A DNA stretch of 64,000 nucleotides from DASQFQ01 sp963722815 (GTDB lineage: Bacteria > Actinomycetota > Thermoleophilia > Solirubrobacterales > Solirubrobacteraceae): the NCBI GenBank assembly GCA_963722815.1, contig CAVROM010000016.1:34859-98858 (forward strand), given 5' to 3'. Every line of letters begins with the position of its first letter. Position 1 is the stretch's first letter. The position numbers and the translations under genes were made by a program. This document shows positions 16,938 to 26,887 of the stretch, in pieces. A model generated the notes under the pieces. The model ran no database searches, was not told the origin of the DNA, and was given only the letters and a program-made list of their open reading frames with translations.

Positions 16938-18518
16938 ATGAACAAGTTCGAGCGCGCAAAGCAAGAGAAGGACGGCCTCGACGTCTTCCCGGCGCTCATG
17001 CGGGCCGCCGAGGTGGGCTGGGAGTCGCTGGACGACGACGACCTCATGCGGCTCAAGTGGTACGGGCTGTATGCGCACAACGCCAAGGACGGCCACTTCA
17101 TGCTCCGCACGAAGGTCGTGCAGGGCGTGTTGAGCGCCGACCAGGCGGAGGTGATGGCGGGCATCACCGACGACTTCGCGCGCGGCATCATCGACTGCAC
17201 GACGCGCCAGTGCTTCCAGAACCACTGGCTGACGCTCGACGAGGTCCCCGAGGTCTTCTCGCGGCTGGAGAAGGTCGGGCTCACGACCTCTGGCGCGTGC
17301 GGCGACATCACCCGCAACGTCATCGGCTGCACGCTGGCGGGCATCGGCCACGAGCAGGTCGCCGACGGCCACGCGACCGCGCAGGCGATCCACGAGTACT
17401 TCCTCGACAACAAGCTCTACTCGAACCTCCCGCGCAAGTACAAGATCTCCGTCACGGGCTGCAAGGAGGACTGCGCGCGCGGCCTCATCAACGACGTCTC
17501 GCTGTCGGGCGCGATCCACGAGGACGGCACGGCCGGCTTCAACATCCGCGTCGGCGGCGGGCTCTCCAGCGCGCCGCGCTTCTCGCGCTCGATCGACGTC
17601 TTCGTCGCGCCGGAGGAGGCGCCCGAGGTCGTGGCCGGGATCACCGCGATCTTCCGCGACTCCGACGAGAACCGTGCCAAGCGCGGCAAGGCGCGGCTGA
17701 AGTTCCTGGTCGACCAGATCGGGCCCGACGGCCTGCGCGAGCAGCTCGTCGAGCGGCTCGGGCACGACGTGCGGCGCGCCGCCCGCGTCGCCCCCGACCT
17801 CCGCGGCCACGACCACATCGGCGTGACGCCGCAGACCGACGGCGAGCACTCCGCGGTCGGCTTCTGCGTGCCGGTCGGGCGCCTGCGCGGCGACCAGCTG
17901 CACGAGCTCGTGCGGCTCGCCCGCGAGTACGCGACCGTCCCCGAGGTCCGGCTCACGCACCAGCAGAACGTGCTGCTGCCGTGGATCCCCAACGAGCGGG
18001 TCGAGGCGCTGCTCGCCGAGCCGCTCGCGCAGGAGCTCTCACCCCAGCCCGAGCTGTTCACGCGCGGGCTGCAGACCTGCACCGGCAAGGAGTTCTGCGG
18101 GCTGGCCAAGGTCCACACCAAGGACCGCGCGGCCGAGATCGCCAAGTTCCTCGACACGCACGTGACCAGGAACGGCCACGGCGAGGACTTCCGCCTGCAC
18201 TTCGCGGGCTGCTCGTCGAGCTGCGCCCAGCACCAGATCGCCGACGTCGGCATCGAGGGTGTGCTCAAGAAGGTCGACGGCGAGTTCATCGAGGCAATGG
18301 ACATCCGCATCGGCGGCCGGCTCGGCCCCGACCCGCGCTTCGGCGACGTCGTGCTCAAGAAGGTCCCGAACTGGGAGCTCAACGAGACGCTGCTGCGGAT
18401 CTTCTCGCTCTACGAGACCAACCACGGCGAGGGCGAGACGTTCCGGGACTTCGCGGGCCGCACCCAGCCCGAGTGGTGGACGGAGCAGCTGACGCCCGAG
18501 GAGGTCGAGGCCGGATGA
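16938..18518 (+). CDS. sir: Assimilatory sulfite (ferredoxin-nitrite/sulfite) reductase
   Basis: A 526-aa siroheme/[4Fe-4S] reductase with two ferredoxin-like half-domains and two NIR-SIR domains. The cluster/siroheme cysteines are C381 and C387 (TCTGKEFC) and C425 and C429 (CSSSC), the C-x5-C...C-x3-C pattern. It reduces sulfite to sulfide (or nitrite to ammonia) using ferredoxin. The cysH, cysD and cysN genes directly downstream with overlaps argue for sulfite. A TACTTT hexamer 9 nt before ATG is a possible -10. Confidence 0.92.
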   Translation: MNKFERAKQEKDGLDVFPALMRAAEVGWESLDDDDLMRLKWYGLYAHNAKDGHFMLRTKVVQGVLSADQAEVMAGITDDFARGIIDCTTRQCFQNHWLTLDEVPEVFSRLEKVGLTTSGACGDITRNVIGCTLAGIGHEQVADGHATAQAIHEYFLDNKLYSNLPRKYKISVTGCKEDCARGLINDVSLSGAIHEDGTAGFNIRVGGGLSSAPRFSRSIDVFVAPEEAPEVVAGITAIFRDSDENRAKRGKARLKFLVDQIGPDGLREQLVERLGHDVRRAARVAPDLRGHDHIGVTPQTDGEHSAVGFCVPVGRLRGDQLHELVRLAREYATVPEVRLTHQQNVLLPWIPNERVEALLAEPLAQELSPQPELFTRGLQTCTGKEFCGLAKVHTKDRAAEIAKFLDTHVTRNGHGEDFRLHFAGCSSSCAQHQIADVGIEGVLKKVDGEFIEAMDIRIGGRLGPDPRFGDVVLKKVPNWELNETLLRIFSLYETNHGEGETFRDFAGRTQPEWWTEQLTPEEVEAG

Positions 18519-19117
18519 CCGCCGAGGCGGTGATCGCGGACGCGGTGGAGCGCTTCCACCCCCGCGTGGCCCTCGCCTGCTCGTTCCAGAAGGAGGAGAC
18601 GGTCCTGCTGGACCTGCTCTTCAAGGCGCGGCCGGGTGCGCGCGTGTTCGCGCTCGACACCCGCGTGCTGTTCGACGAGACCCACGAGTACTGGGCGGCG
18701 GTGGAGGCGAAGTACGGCACCAAGGTCGAGGTGTTCGCGGCGCAGGATCCGCCGGACCGGTTGTGGGAGACCGATCCGGCCGGCTGCTGCGGGATCCGCA
18801 AGGTGACGCCGCTGCGCGAGGCGCTGAGCGGGCTCGACGCCTGGATCACCGGCATGCGGCGCGAGCAGTCGCCGACGCGCTCGGACATCTCCGAGGCCGG
18901 CTGGGACGAGAAGCACGGGCTGTGGAAGTTCAACCCGCTCGCGGACTGGAGCGAGCGCGACGTGTGGACGTACATCTTCGATCACGAGCTGCCGTACCAC
19001 CCGCTGCACGACGGCGGGTACGCCTCGATCGGCTGCACGCACTGCACGCAGCCGGGCACGGGGCGTGAGGGCCGCTGGGCGGGGAGCGAGAAGACCGAGT
19101 GCGGCCTGCACGTCTGA
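18515..19117 (+). CDS. cysH: Adenylyl-sulfate (APS) reductase
   Basis: A 200-aa thiol-dependent reductase: ALACSFQKEETVLLDLL (PP-loop-like), the CC pair in GCCGIRKV, the CxxC in IGCTHCTQPG, and the C-terminal catalytic ECGLHV. The CC...CxxC set binds a [4Fe-4S] cluster and marks APS rather than PAPS reductases. It converts APS to sulfite and AMP using thioredoxin. ATG overlaps the sir stop (ATGA). Confidence 0.93.
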   Translation: MTAEAVIADAVERFHPRVALACSFQKEETVLLDLLFKARPGARVFALDTRVLFDETHEYWAAVEAKYGTKVEVFAAQDPPDRLWETDPAGCCGIRKVTPLREALSGLDAWITGMRREQSPTRSDISEAGWDEKHGLWKFNPLADWSERDVWTYIFDHELPYHPLHDGGYASIGCTHCTQPGTGREGRWAGSEKTECGLHV

Positions 19118-20007
19118 GCCATCTCGACCACCTCGAGTCCGAGGCGGTCCACGTCATGCGGGAGGTCGCCGCCGAGCGCGAGCGGCCGGCGCTGCTGTTC
19201 TCCGGCGGCAAGGACTCGATCGTGCTGCTGCGGCTGGCGGAGAAGGCGTTCCGCCCCGGGCGCTTCCCGTTCCCGCTGCTGCACGTCGACACCGGCCACA
19301 ACTTCCCGGAGGTCCTGGAGTTCCGGGATCGCCGCGTCGCGGAGCTCGGCGAGGAGCTGATCGTGGCCTCGGTCCAGGAGTCGATCGACGCCGGGCGCGT
19401 GGTCGAGGAGCGCGGGCCGCGCGCGTCGCGCAACCGGCTGCAGACGACGACGCTCCTGGATGCCATCGAGGCGAACCGCTTCGACGCCTGCTTCGGCGGC
19501 GCGCGGCGCGACGAGGAGCGGGCGCGCGCGAAGGAGCGCGTGATCTCGCTGCGCGACGACTTCGGCGGCTGGGACCCGCGGCGCCAGCGGCCCGAGCTGT
19601 GGGACCTCTACAACACGCGCCTCGCGGCGGGCGAGCACCTGCGCGTGTTCCCGCTGAGCAACTGGACCGAGCTCGACGTCTGGCAGTACATCCTGCGCGA
19701 GGAGCTCGAGATCCCGTCGCTCTACCTCGCCCACGAGCGCGAGGTGTTCTCGCGCGACGGGATGCTGCTGGCGGAGTCGGACCACGTCGAGCGGCTCGAC
19801 GGCGAGGACGTCTTCCCCGAGTGGGTCCGTTACCGCACCGTCGGCGACATGAGCTGCACCGGAGCGGTCGCCTCGCGCGCGACGACGCTCGACGAGGTGG
19901 TGGCCGAGATCGCCGCGACGCGGATCACCGAGCGCGGTGAGACGCGCGCCGACGACCGCGCGTCCGAGGCCGCGATGGAGGACCGCAAGGTTGCCGGCTA
20001 CTTCTAG
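19099..20007 (+). CDS. cysD: Sulfate adenylyltransferase subunit 2
   Basis: A 302-aa ATP-sulfurylase small subunit of the PP-loop family: LLFSGGKDSIVLLRLA (about residue 35), HVDTGHNFPEVLEFRD, RRDEERARAKERV, and PLSNWTELDVWQYI. It forms APS from ATP and sulfate with CysN. I chose GTG 19099, which overlaps cysH by 19 bp; there is no ATG nearby. The C-terminus MEDRKVAGYF is canonical for CysD. Confidence 0.94.
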   Translation: MRPARLSHLDHLESEAVHVMREVAAERERPALLFSGGKDSIVLLRLAEKAFRPGRFPFPLLHVDTGHNFPEVLEFRDRRVAELGEELIVASVQESIDAGRVVEERGPRASRNRLQTTTLLDAIEANRFDACFGGARRDEERARAKERVISLRDDFGGWDPRRQRPELWDLYNTRLAAGEHLRVFPLSNWTELDVWQYILREELEIPSLYLAHEREVFSRDGMLLAESDHVERLDGEDVFPEWVRYRTVGDMSCTGAVASRATTLDEVVAEIAATRITERGETRADDRASEAAMEDRKVAGYF

Positions 20008-21314
20008 CGAGGTCGACACGCTGCGGCTGGCGACGGCCGGCTCCGTGGACGACGGCAAGTCGACGCTGATCGGGCGGCTGCTCTACGACTCGAAGTCGAT
20101 CCTGGCCGACCAGCTCGAGCACATCGCCGAGGTGTCGCACGCGCGCAACGGCAACGGTCACCTGGACCTGGCGCTGCTGACCGACGGGCTGCGCGCCGAG
20201 CGCGAGCAGGGCATCACCATCGACGTCGCGCACCGCTACTTCGCGACCCCGCGCCGGCGCTTCATCCTCGCCGACACGCCGGGGCACGAGCAGTACACGC
20301 GCAACATGGTCACCGGCGCCTCGACGGCGGAGGTCGCGATCGTGCTGGTCGACGCACGCGCACGGCGTGGTCGAGCAGACACGCCGGCACGCGGCAGTGG
20401 CAGGGCTGCTGCGTGTCGGTCACGTCGTACTGGCGGTCAACAAGATGGATCTCGTCGGCTGGTCGGAGGAGGTCTTCGACCGGATCGTGGCCGACTTCGA
20501 CTGCTTCGCCTCGAAGATCGGGCTCGGAGCGGTCACGCCGCTACCGATGAGCGCGCTGCACGGCGACAACGTCGTCGAGCCGTCCGAGCGGCTCGCCTGG
20601 TACGCCGGGCCGCCGCTGCTCGAGCATCTCGAGACGCTCGAGCTTCCGCCCGAGGCGCCCGCGGACTTCCGGCTGCCGGTGCAGTGGGTGCTGCGCGGCG
20701 AGGAGCGCGCCTACGCCGGCCGCATCGGGTCCGGCGAGCTGCGGCCGGGTGATGACGTCGTCGCCCTTCCCTCCGGCGCTTCGGCCCGGGTCGTCGCCGT
20801 CGAGACCTTCGACGGGCCGCTGGAGGTCGCTCTTGCCGGCGAGTCGGTGTCGGTGCGCCTCGATCGCGAGCTCGACCTCTCCCGCGGCGACGTGCTGGCT
20901 GCCGCGGGCTCGGCTCCGTCGGTGGCGCGCTCCTTCGCCGCCGACCTCTGCTGGCTCTCGGAGCGTGATCTGCGCGCGGGCGAACGGCTGGCTCTGAAGC
21001 ATGGAACACGGACCGTCCGGGCCGTCGTCGATGCGGTCGTGGACCGTCTGGACCTTGCCGGCGCCGCGCGAGTCGCCGCGGACGGGCTGTCGCTGAACGA
21101 CATCGGCCGCGTACGGCTGCGCGTCTCGAGCCCCCTCCCGGTCGAGCCCTACGCCGGCAACCGCGTCACCGGCGCCTTCATCCTCATCGCCGAGGGCACA
21201 AACGACACGGTCGGCGCGGGCATGATCGCCCTATCGCGCGAAGCCGGACGATCAGGTCGGCGCGGCCGCGGGTCGAGGCCACGACCTCGGCGTTGCGCTG
21301 GTCGGAGCGCATGA
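19991..21314 (+). pseudogene. cysN: Sulfate adenylyltransferase subunit 1 (GTPase), frameshifted
   Basis: A TTG start (19991) within the cysD end gives ATAGSVDDGKSTLIGRLLYD (P-loop) and DTPGHEQYTRNMVTGAS. At about 20362 the expected HGVVEQTRRHAAVAGLL is in the next frame: one extra base in a CGCACGCGCACG context breaks the gene. Downstream come NKMDLVGW and the two EF-Tu-like beta-barrels. The natural end is probably near GTNDTVGAGMI (about 21225); the frame runs on to 21314, antisense to the kinase gene. Without CysN the sulfate pathway would be impaired, so a sequence error is plausible. Confidence 0.85.
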
Positions 21315-21840
21315 CCCACGCCTCGGCCTCCTCCGGTGTCTTGCCGAACTCGACGTGGCGGGCGATCAGCCATTCGAGCCGCGTGGCCTCCTCCATCTCG
21401 ACGTACCAGGCCTCGTCGAGCAGCGCGCGGACTTCGTCCCACAGCAGCAGGTAGTTGCCCTCGGTGACGACGAGCGGGACCTCGGGCGCCACCGCGATCG
21501 CGCCGGCGATCGGCTCCTCGATCTCGCGCCGGAACGCGGGCGCGTAGACCGTGTCGTCCGCGGCCCGCAGCCGCCTCAGCAGCGCCGCGTAGCCGTGCGC
21601 GTCGAACGTGTGCGGCGCGCCCATGCGATCGCGGATCCCCTGGCGCACGAGCTCGGCCTGGGAGAGGTGGAAGCCGTCCATCGGGACGAGCACGGCGGCG
21701 TCGTCGAGCTCGGCGACCAGGGCAGAGGCGAGCGTCGACTTGCCGCCGCCGGGCGCGCCCGCGATGCCGAGGATCGCCCGCTCGCCGCGGCCGGCCAGCG
21801 TGCGGGCGCGGGCGGTCAGGCTCTCCAGCTCGCCGATCAC
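21184..21840 (-). CDS. Nucleoside/nucleotide kinase family protein (PRK/uridine kinase fold)
   Basis: About 218 aa from a GTG at 21840. ILGIAGAPGGGKSTLASALVAEL is the Walker A region (about residue 30), MDGFHLSQAELVRQG follows the substrate-binding DxxH pattern of this family, and TEGNYLLL is the Walker-B-like strand. Relatives include uridine kinase, pantothenate kinase and sugar kinases. The last 15 residues are basic, overlap cysN antisense by about 130 bp and may be an artefact; an alternative frame stops at 21231. Confidence 0.8.
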   Translation of the reverse strand: MIGELESLTARARTLAGRGERAILGIAGAPGGGKSTLASALVAELDDAAVLVPMDGFHLSQAELVRQGIRDRMGAPHTFDAHGYAALLRRLRAADDTVYAPAFRREIEEPIAGAIAVAPEVPLVVTEGNYLLLWDEVRALLDEAWYVEMEEATRLEWLIARHVEFGKTPEEAEAWVMRSDQRNAEVVASTRGRADLIVRLRAIGRSCPRRPCRLCPRR

Positions 21841-21867
21841 GGAGCGTATAGTCGCGCAGCCGCGCGC

Positions 21868-21873
21868 TAGCCT
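21868..21873 (+). promoter_or_regulatory. Candidate -10 TAGCCT
   Basis: TAGCCT ends 8 nt before ATG 21882. A second, consensus-like TATAGT lies at 21847-21852 and would give a longer leader. Confidence 0.3.
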
Positions 21874-21881
21874 GCCGCGCC

Positions 21882-22229
21882 ATGCGCGTCTTCCTGATCG
21901 CCCTCCTCGCCCTCGCCCTGCTCGCCCCGGCCGCCCACGCCGGCGACGACCCCTCGCAGCATCCGCCGACAATGCCGAACTCGACGAAGGGGGCGAAGAA
22001 GTGCGGCAAGGCCTCGCGCTTCGGCGCGACGTTCAAGGTCTTCCTCACCAAGGGCAAGCACCGGATCTCGTGCAAGCGGGCGCGCCAGATCGTGCGCAAG
22101 AAGCCGCTGGACCCGATCAAGCACTACCAGTACTTCGACTGGACCAAGGGCGGCAACGGGCCGTGGTCCGACGTGTACTACCGGCACGACCACGAGGTCG
22201 TCATCGGCGCGATCATGCAGGGCTACTGA
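21882..22229 (+). CDS. Small secreted protein of unknown function
   Basis: A 115-aa protein with a clear signal peptide (MRVFLIALLALALLAPAAHA, cleavage after AHA) and a basic mature part with two cysteines, one in RISCKRARQIV. The R-x-S-C-xx-A pattern recurs in secreted proteins of this lineage, in my recollection. The two cysteines could form one disulfide. No known domain recognised. It faces the FG-GAP/RTX gene tail to tail. Confidence 0.7.
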   Translation: MRVFLIALLALALLAPAAHAGDDPSQHPPTMPNSTKGAKKCGKASRFGATFKVFLTKGKHRISCKRARQIVRKKPLDPIKHYQYFDWTKGGNGPWSDVYYRHDHEVVIGAIMQGY

Positions 22230-22234
22230 GCCGC

Positions 22235-23952
22235 TCAGCGGTGGCGGTGGGCGCGCCTGGGGCGCTTCACCGACTCGCACTGCTTGACGGTGTCGCTGCG
22301 GTCCGCGGTCACCTTGTCGTGGCCGGCGCCGCAGTCGATCGTGTCCTTCGTCCCGTCGCGGGCCGAAGATCGTGTCGTTGCCTCCGTTGCCCGCGACCTT
22401 GTCCTTGCCCGCGCCAGGCGTGATCGTGTCGTTGCCGTTCCCGCCGTTGAGCTTGTCGCTGCCGGCGTCGCCCTTCATCCGATCGTCGCCGCCGGCGCCG
22501 CTGAGCACGTCCTTCCCGCTCCCGCCGCTCATCCGGTCGGCGCCTGAGCGCCCGAACAGGCAGTCGTCGCCGCCGCGCCCGCTGAGCACATCGCGGCCCG
22601 CGGTGCCGACCAGCACGTCGTCGCCTGACGTTCCGGCGGTGAACGCAGCCGTGCCGGGGTTGTCGCAGGTGCGCGGGACCACGGGCGGAGGGGGCGCAGG
22701 CGGAGGCGGAGGCGGAGGCGGGGGTGGCGGCGGCGGCGACGCACGTGGCGCCGGACCCGGAGGAGGTGTTGCGGTAGACCATCACGGCGGAGTTGACCTT
22801 GTCGGCGATGACGATCTCCGCGTGGCCGTCGCAGGTCAGATCACCCACGGCCATGGTCACGCGCGTGGCGGTGGCCGGGTTGTGGTAGCCGAGCTGCGGG
22901 AGGTCGTGCCCGCCGTCGAAGCCGCCGTGACCGTCGCCGAGGTGGATCATCCCCGTCCCGTAGGTGCCGGCCGCGACGATGTCGTTACGAGCGTCTCCGT
23001 CCACGTCGGCGATCGCCACAGCGTCGACTCCGGGCGTCGAGGGAATCGTCCTCGCGACCTGCTCGAGGCCCGAGCTTCCCCACGTGAACGAGTGGATCGA
23101 CTGCACCCGCGCGGCCAGGCTGTTGACGGGCTGGCCCACGAGCACGTCGAGGTCGTGGTCGTTGTCGAGATCCCCGAGCGTGGCGGACTCGAGGCCCGGC
23201 TCGCCCGCAGGATCTCCCGGGACGGTGCGCGGGCTATCGGACCAGTTCAACGGGAAGGTCGGGGCGAATCCGAAGATCCCCATCTTGTCCCCGCCCTCGT
23301 AGGTCACGATCTCGTCGGGCGGCACCCCGGGCGCGCTGCCGTTGAGGTCGCCGACCGCCAGCGGCCCCTGCACGGGCGTGGCGGCGCAGGCATGCTCACT
23401 GGGGTCGAGGTCGTAGTTGACGCAGAGCTCGCGGCCGAAGCTCCCCATCGCGCGCTGGTAGACGAGCAGCGGGACGTGCTGCCGTCCGGGCGCCGCATCA
23501 GCGTGAGCATGTCGAGCGTCGCAGAGCCGAGGTACTGCTGGACGCCCAGGTTGATGGGCTCCGGGTTGGTTCAGCTGCCCGTGCCGTCGCCGGTCAGCCG
23601 CACCACGTAGGGCGTGCAGGCGACGTAGGCGTCGAGCTTGCCGTCGGGCAGCAGGCGGTTGCCCGGCGCAGGCTGGGTCACGTCGCCGAGCGTGACGTCC
23701 TCGGCGAGCCCGGCGCACTCCGGTCCGGCGCTGTACTGCTGCATCGGGGCGAACGTGCCGTCGCCGCGGTTGAGCATCACGCCGACGCTTGCCGGGCGAC
23801 CACAGGCCGACGACGATGTCCTTGCCCTGCTTGCCGTCGAGATCACCGATCGCAACGGAGTCGGGCTGCGCCGGCAGGCTGACATCGGTCCGCTGAAGGC
23901 TCACCGCAGCCGCGGCGGCCGGGGCTCCCCCCAGCGCCGCTCCCAGGAGCAT
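22235..23952 (-). pseudogene. Secreted FG-GAP/VCBS repeat protein with C-terminal RTX-like repeats, multiply frameshifted
   Basis: The N-terminus is a signal-peptide-like MLLGAALGGAPAAAAA. FG-GAP blades follow: SVAIGDLDGKQGKDIVVG, ATLGDLDNDHDLDVLVG, VAIADVDGDARNDIVAAG, MAVGDLTCDGHAEIVIA. A Pro/Gly-rich linker leads to about six GGxGxDxLxG calcium-binding nonapeptides (about 22380-22640) and a Cys-containing tail. At least five frame changes (near 23790, 23575, 23490, 22735 and 22365) are needed to read it through. It would be an extracellular beta-propeller adhesion-like protein. Broken gene or poor local sequence. Confidence 0.7.
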
Positions 23953-24049
23953 TGCGAGCGTCCAGCTCAGGCGCCGGGCATGTAAGACGATGGGCCGACC
24001 CTACACCCGCTGATCGGTCGCACAGCGGGAAGCGTGACACGATGCCGCG

Positions 24050-25051
24050 ATGCAGGAGCGCCCCGTCCTGGTCGCGCCCGACTCCTTCAAGGGCACCTTC
24101 CGCGCCGCCCAGGTGGCCGGCGCGATCGGCCGCGGGCTCGAGCGCGCCGGCCTGGTGCCGCCCGACCTGCTCCCGCTCGCCGACGGCGGTGACGGCACAC
24201 TCGACGCCCTGCTCGTGAATCTCGGCGGCGAGACCGCCTCGGCGCGCGTGCAGGACCCGCTGGGCCGCGAGATCGACGCCGGCTACGGGCTGATCGAGGG
24301 CGGCGGCACCGCGCTGGTCGAGATGGCGGCGGCGTCCGGGCTCTCGCTCGTCGATGAATCGGAGCGCGACGCGTGGGCGGCCAGCACCTACGGCACTGGC
24401 CAGCTGATCGCCGACGCGGTCGAGCGCGGCGCGCAGGTGATCCTCGTCGCGGTCGGCGGCTCGGCCACCACCGATGGCGGCGCGGGGGCACTGCAAGCCA
24501 TCGAGGAGGCCGGCGGGCTGCGCGGCGCGCGGATCGTCGTGCTGTGCGACGTGCAGGTCCCGTGGGAGCGCTGCGCCGAGGTGTTCGGGCCGCAGAAGGG
24601 CGCCGACGCGGAGCTCGTGAAGCGGCTGGCGAAGCGCCTCGACGAGCTCGCGGACACGTTCCCGCGCGACCCACGCGGCGTGCCGATGACCGGCGCGGCC
24701 GGCGGGCTCGCCGGCGGCCTGTGGGGCGTCCACGACGCCGCGCTCGAGCCCGGCGCCCCGTTCATCCTCGACGCGCTCGACTTCGACGCCCGCATGCGCG
24801 CGAGCCGTGCGGTCGTGACCGGCGAGGGCAAGCTCGACGAGCAGACGCTGCAGGGCAAGCTCGTCGGCGAGATCGGCACGCGCACGCGCCAGGCCGGCGT
24901 CCCGCTGCACGCGATCGTCGGCACCGACGCGCTCGACGGGTTCGGCAAGCGCATGATCGACCTCCAGGTCGTCACCGAGGCGACGACGCTCGAGGAGGTC
25001 GAGCGCGCCGCCGAGGCGCTCGGCGAGCGGCTGGCGACGGGGGCGGCGTGA
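24050..25051 (+). CDS. Glycerate kinase (GckA/GlxK family)
   Basis: A 333-aa enzyme: VLVAPDSFKGTFRAAQVAGAI at the N-terminus, LLPLADGGDGTLDAL, VGGSATTDGGAGAL and GPQKGAD, followed by VTGEGKLDEQTLQGK near residue 262. These are conserved in family-1 glycerate kinases, which phosphorylate D-glycerate (commonly to 2-phosphoglycerate) in glyoxylate or serine degradation. Its stop overlaps the next ATG. Confidence 0.93.
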   Translation: MQERPVLVAPDSFKGTFRAAQVAGAIGRGLERAGLVPPDLLPLADGGDGTLDALLVNLGGETASARVQDPLGREIDAGYGLIEGGGTALVEMAAASGLSLVDESERDAWAASTYGTGQLIADAVERGAQVILVAVGGSATTDGGAGALQAIEEAGGLRGARIVVLCDVQVPWERCAEVFGPQKGADAELVKRLAKRLDELADTFPRDPRGVPMTGAAGGLAGGLWGVHDAALEPGAPFILDALDFDARMRASRAVVTGEGKLDEQTLQGKLVGEIGTRTRQAGVPLHAIVGTDALDGFGKRMIDLQVVTEATTLEEVERAAEALGERLATGAA

Positions 25052-25695
25052 TGCTCGAGCGCTTCGACGAGGCCGCCGAGCGGGTCGTCGCGTTCGCCCA
25101 GGACGAGGCACGCGCGATGGGCCACTGGTACGTCGGCACCGAGCACCTGCTGCTCGGGCTCGTCGCCGACGACGGCCCGGCCGGCCGCGCGTTCGCGGAG
25201 CTCGGCGTGACGCTCGAGGGCGCGCGGGCGCAGGTCGCGTCCGAGGTGCCGCCCAGCAACAACGAGCCGCCCGGCGAGATCCCGTTCAGCCCGCGGGCGC
25301 GCGGCACGCTCGAGGGCGCGCCGCGCCAGGCGATGGGCCTCAAGTCCGACGTCGTCGGCACCGAGCACGTGCTGCTCGCGCTGCTGATCGAGCGTGACTC
25401 GCGCACCGCCAGCGTGCTGACGCTGCTCGGCTGCCCGCCCGACCTCCTGCGCACGACGGTGCTCGAGCAGCGCGCCGCGCCCAAGGCGGCGAAGCCGCCC
25501 GCCGCCGGGCTCGCCCCCGGGCTCGCCGAGCGCGCCCGCGACGTCGCCCAGGCACGCGGCGCCAGCACGCCCGACGCCGGCGACCTGATGCTCGCGCTGG
25601 CCGACCGCTCGGCGATGCTGGCGCGCGCGCTGACCGAGCTCGGCATCACCCCGCAGGCGCTCCGCGACGCGATTCAGCGAGCCCGCGGCGGGTAA
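25051..25695 (+). CDS. Clp N-terminal domain protein
   Basis: A 214-aa protein made of Clp_N repeats only: FDEAAERVVAFAQDEARAMGHWYVGTEHLLLGLV, a second copy around KSDVVGTEHVLLALLIERDSRTASVL, and a degenerate third near GDLMLALADRSAMLARALTELG. No AAA+ module is present, so it is not a chaperone ATPase; it may be an adaptor or ClpS-like substrate factor. Its ATG overlaps the glycerate kinase TGA. Confidence 0.82.
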   Translation: MLERFDEAAERVVAFAQDEARAMGHWYVGTEHLLLGLVADDGPAGRAFAELGVTLEGARAQVASEVPPSNNEPPGEIPFSPRARGTLEGAPRQAMGLKSDVVGTEHVLLALLIERDSRTASVLTLLGCPPDLLRTTVLEQRAAPKAAKPPAAGLAPGLAERARDVAQARGASTPDAGDLMLALADRSAMLARALTELGITPQALRDAIQRARGG

Positions 25696-25724
25696 CCCGG
25701 GCCCAGCCCGGAGGTACCTACCGG

Positions 25725-26816
25725 ATGCCGCCCCGCCCTCATCTCGCGCTGCCCTCGCCCGCGACCCGCCGGGCGGTCGTCGTGGGCGCCGGCTCGTTCG
25801 GGACGGCGGTCGCGGTGCTGCTCGCCCGCGGCGGCTTCCGCACCACGCTGCAGACGCGCACGCGCGAGCAGTGCCGGGCGCTGGACGAAGACCGCCAGAA
25901 CGCGGTCTACCTCCCGGGCGTCGAGTTCCCCCGCGACCTGCGGGTCGAGCCCGCCGACAACGGGCTCGGCCGCGTCGACTACTGCTTCCTCGGTGTGCCG
26001 AGCGTGGCGCTCGCGGGCGTGATCTCGAGCCTCTCCGAGCGCGGGCTCGACCGCCGCACGCCGGTGATCTCGCTCGCCAAGGGGCTGGTGCCGCCGCACG
26101 GGATCGCGCCGACCGTGCTGCTGAGCGCGAGCCTCGGCGGCTCGCGGGTCGCGTGCATGGGCGGGCCCGCGCACGCGCACGAGATGGTCACCGAAGGCGC
26201 CGGCCTCGTCGCCGCCTCCACCGACGCGCGGCTCTCCGCCGCCATCGCCACCGTCTTCACGCGCGCGGGCGTGGTGTGCGAGCAGTCGAACGACCCGATC
26301 GGGGTCGAGCTCGCGGGCGCCGCCAAGAACGCCGCCGCGCTGGCCGCCGGCGCCACCCAGGCCCAGGGCCTCAACGCCGCCGGGGCCGCGGCCGGCCACA
26401 TCTTCCTCGAGGTCTGGCGCTACGCCGAGCAGCAGGGCGCCCGGCCGGAGTCGATGATCGGGCTCGCCGGCACCGGCGACCTCGTCGGCACCGCGCTCGC
26501 GCCCCAGAGCCGCAACCGCCAGGCCGGCGAGCTGCTGGCCCAGGGCGTCCCGGCGGCGGAGATCCCCAGCCGCATCGGCCAGGCGGTCGAGGCGCTCGAC
26601 CTCGTGCCGCTGCTCGCCAACGCGCTCGCCCGCGCCGGGGTCGAGGCGCCGGTCACCAACGCGCTCAACCGCCTGATCGCCGGCGAGCTGCCGCTGGACG
26701 AGTGGGTCGCGCAGGTCCGCGCGACCGTGCCGCCGCCGGCACGCTTCGGCTCGGCCGTGGCGTGGGCGCGCTGGCGCCAGCGGATGAAGGCGCGCTTCGC
26801 CCGCAGCCGCGCCTGA
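25725..26816 (+). CDS. gpsA: Glycerol-3-phosphate dehydrogenase [NAD(P)+]
   Basis: A 363-aa enzyme that reduces dihydroxyacetone phosphate to glycerol-3-phosphate for phospholipids. The Rossmann motif VVVGAGSFGTAVAVLLARGG is near residue 18, ISLAKGL near 118, and the catalytic lysine is in ELAGAAKNAAALAAG (about residue 205), followed by GLAGTGDLVGT. The start follows a GGAGG at 11-nt spacing. It extends about 30 residues at the C-terminus beyond many family members with a basic tail. Confidence 0.93.
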   Translation: MPPRPHLALPSPATRRAVVVGAGSFGTAVAVLLARGGFRTTLQTRTREQCRALDEDRQNAVYLPGVEFPRDLRVEPADNGLGRVDYCFLGVPSVALAGVISSLSERGLDRRTPVISLAKGLVPPHGIAPTVLLSASLGGSRVACMGGPAHAHEMVTEGAGLVAASTDARLSAAIATVFTRAGVVCEQSNDPIGVELAGAAKNAAALAAGATQAQGLNAAGAAAGHIFLEVWRYAEQQGARPESMIGLAGTGDLVGTALAPQSRNRQAGELLAQGVPAAEIPSRIGQAVEALDLVPLLANALARAGVEAPVTNALNRLIAGELPLDEWVAQVRATVPPPARFGSAVAWARWRQRMKARFARSRA

Positions 26817-26887
26817 CCGCGCCTGACCGCGCCATCTTTAGCAACGCTGAGGGTGTTCTTAGGGTGCTTTGTCACTCGGCTCCCAGC

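Noticed and set aside
20340..20390. Programmed ribosomal frameshift in cysN
   Set aside because: No slippery heptamer or downstream pseudoknot is evident, and similar single-base shifts occur in many unrelated genes in the window.
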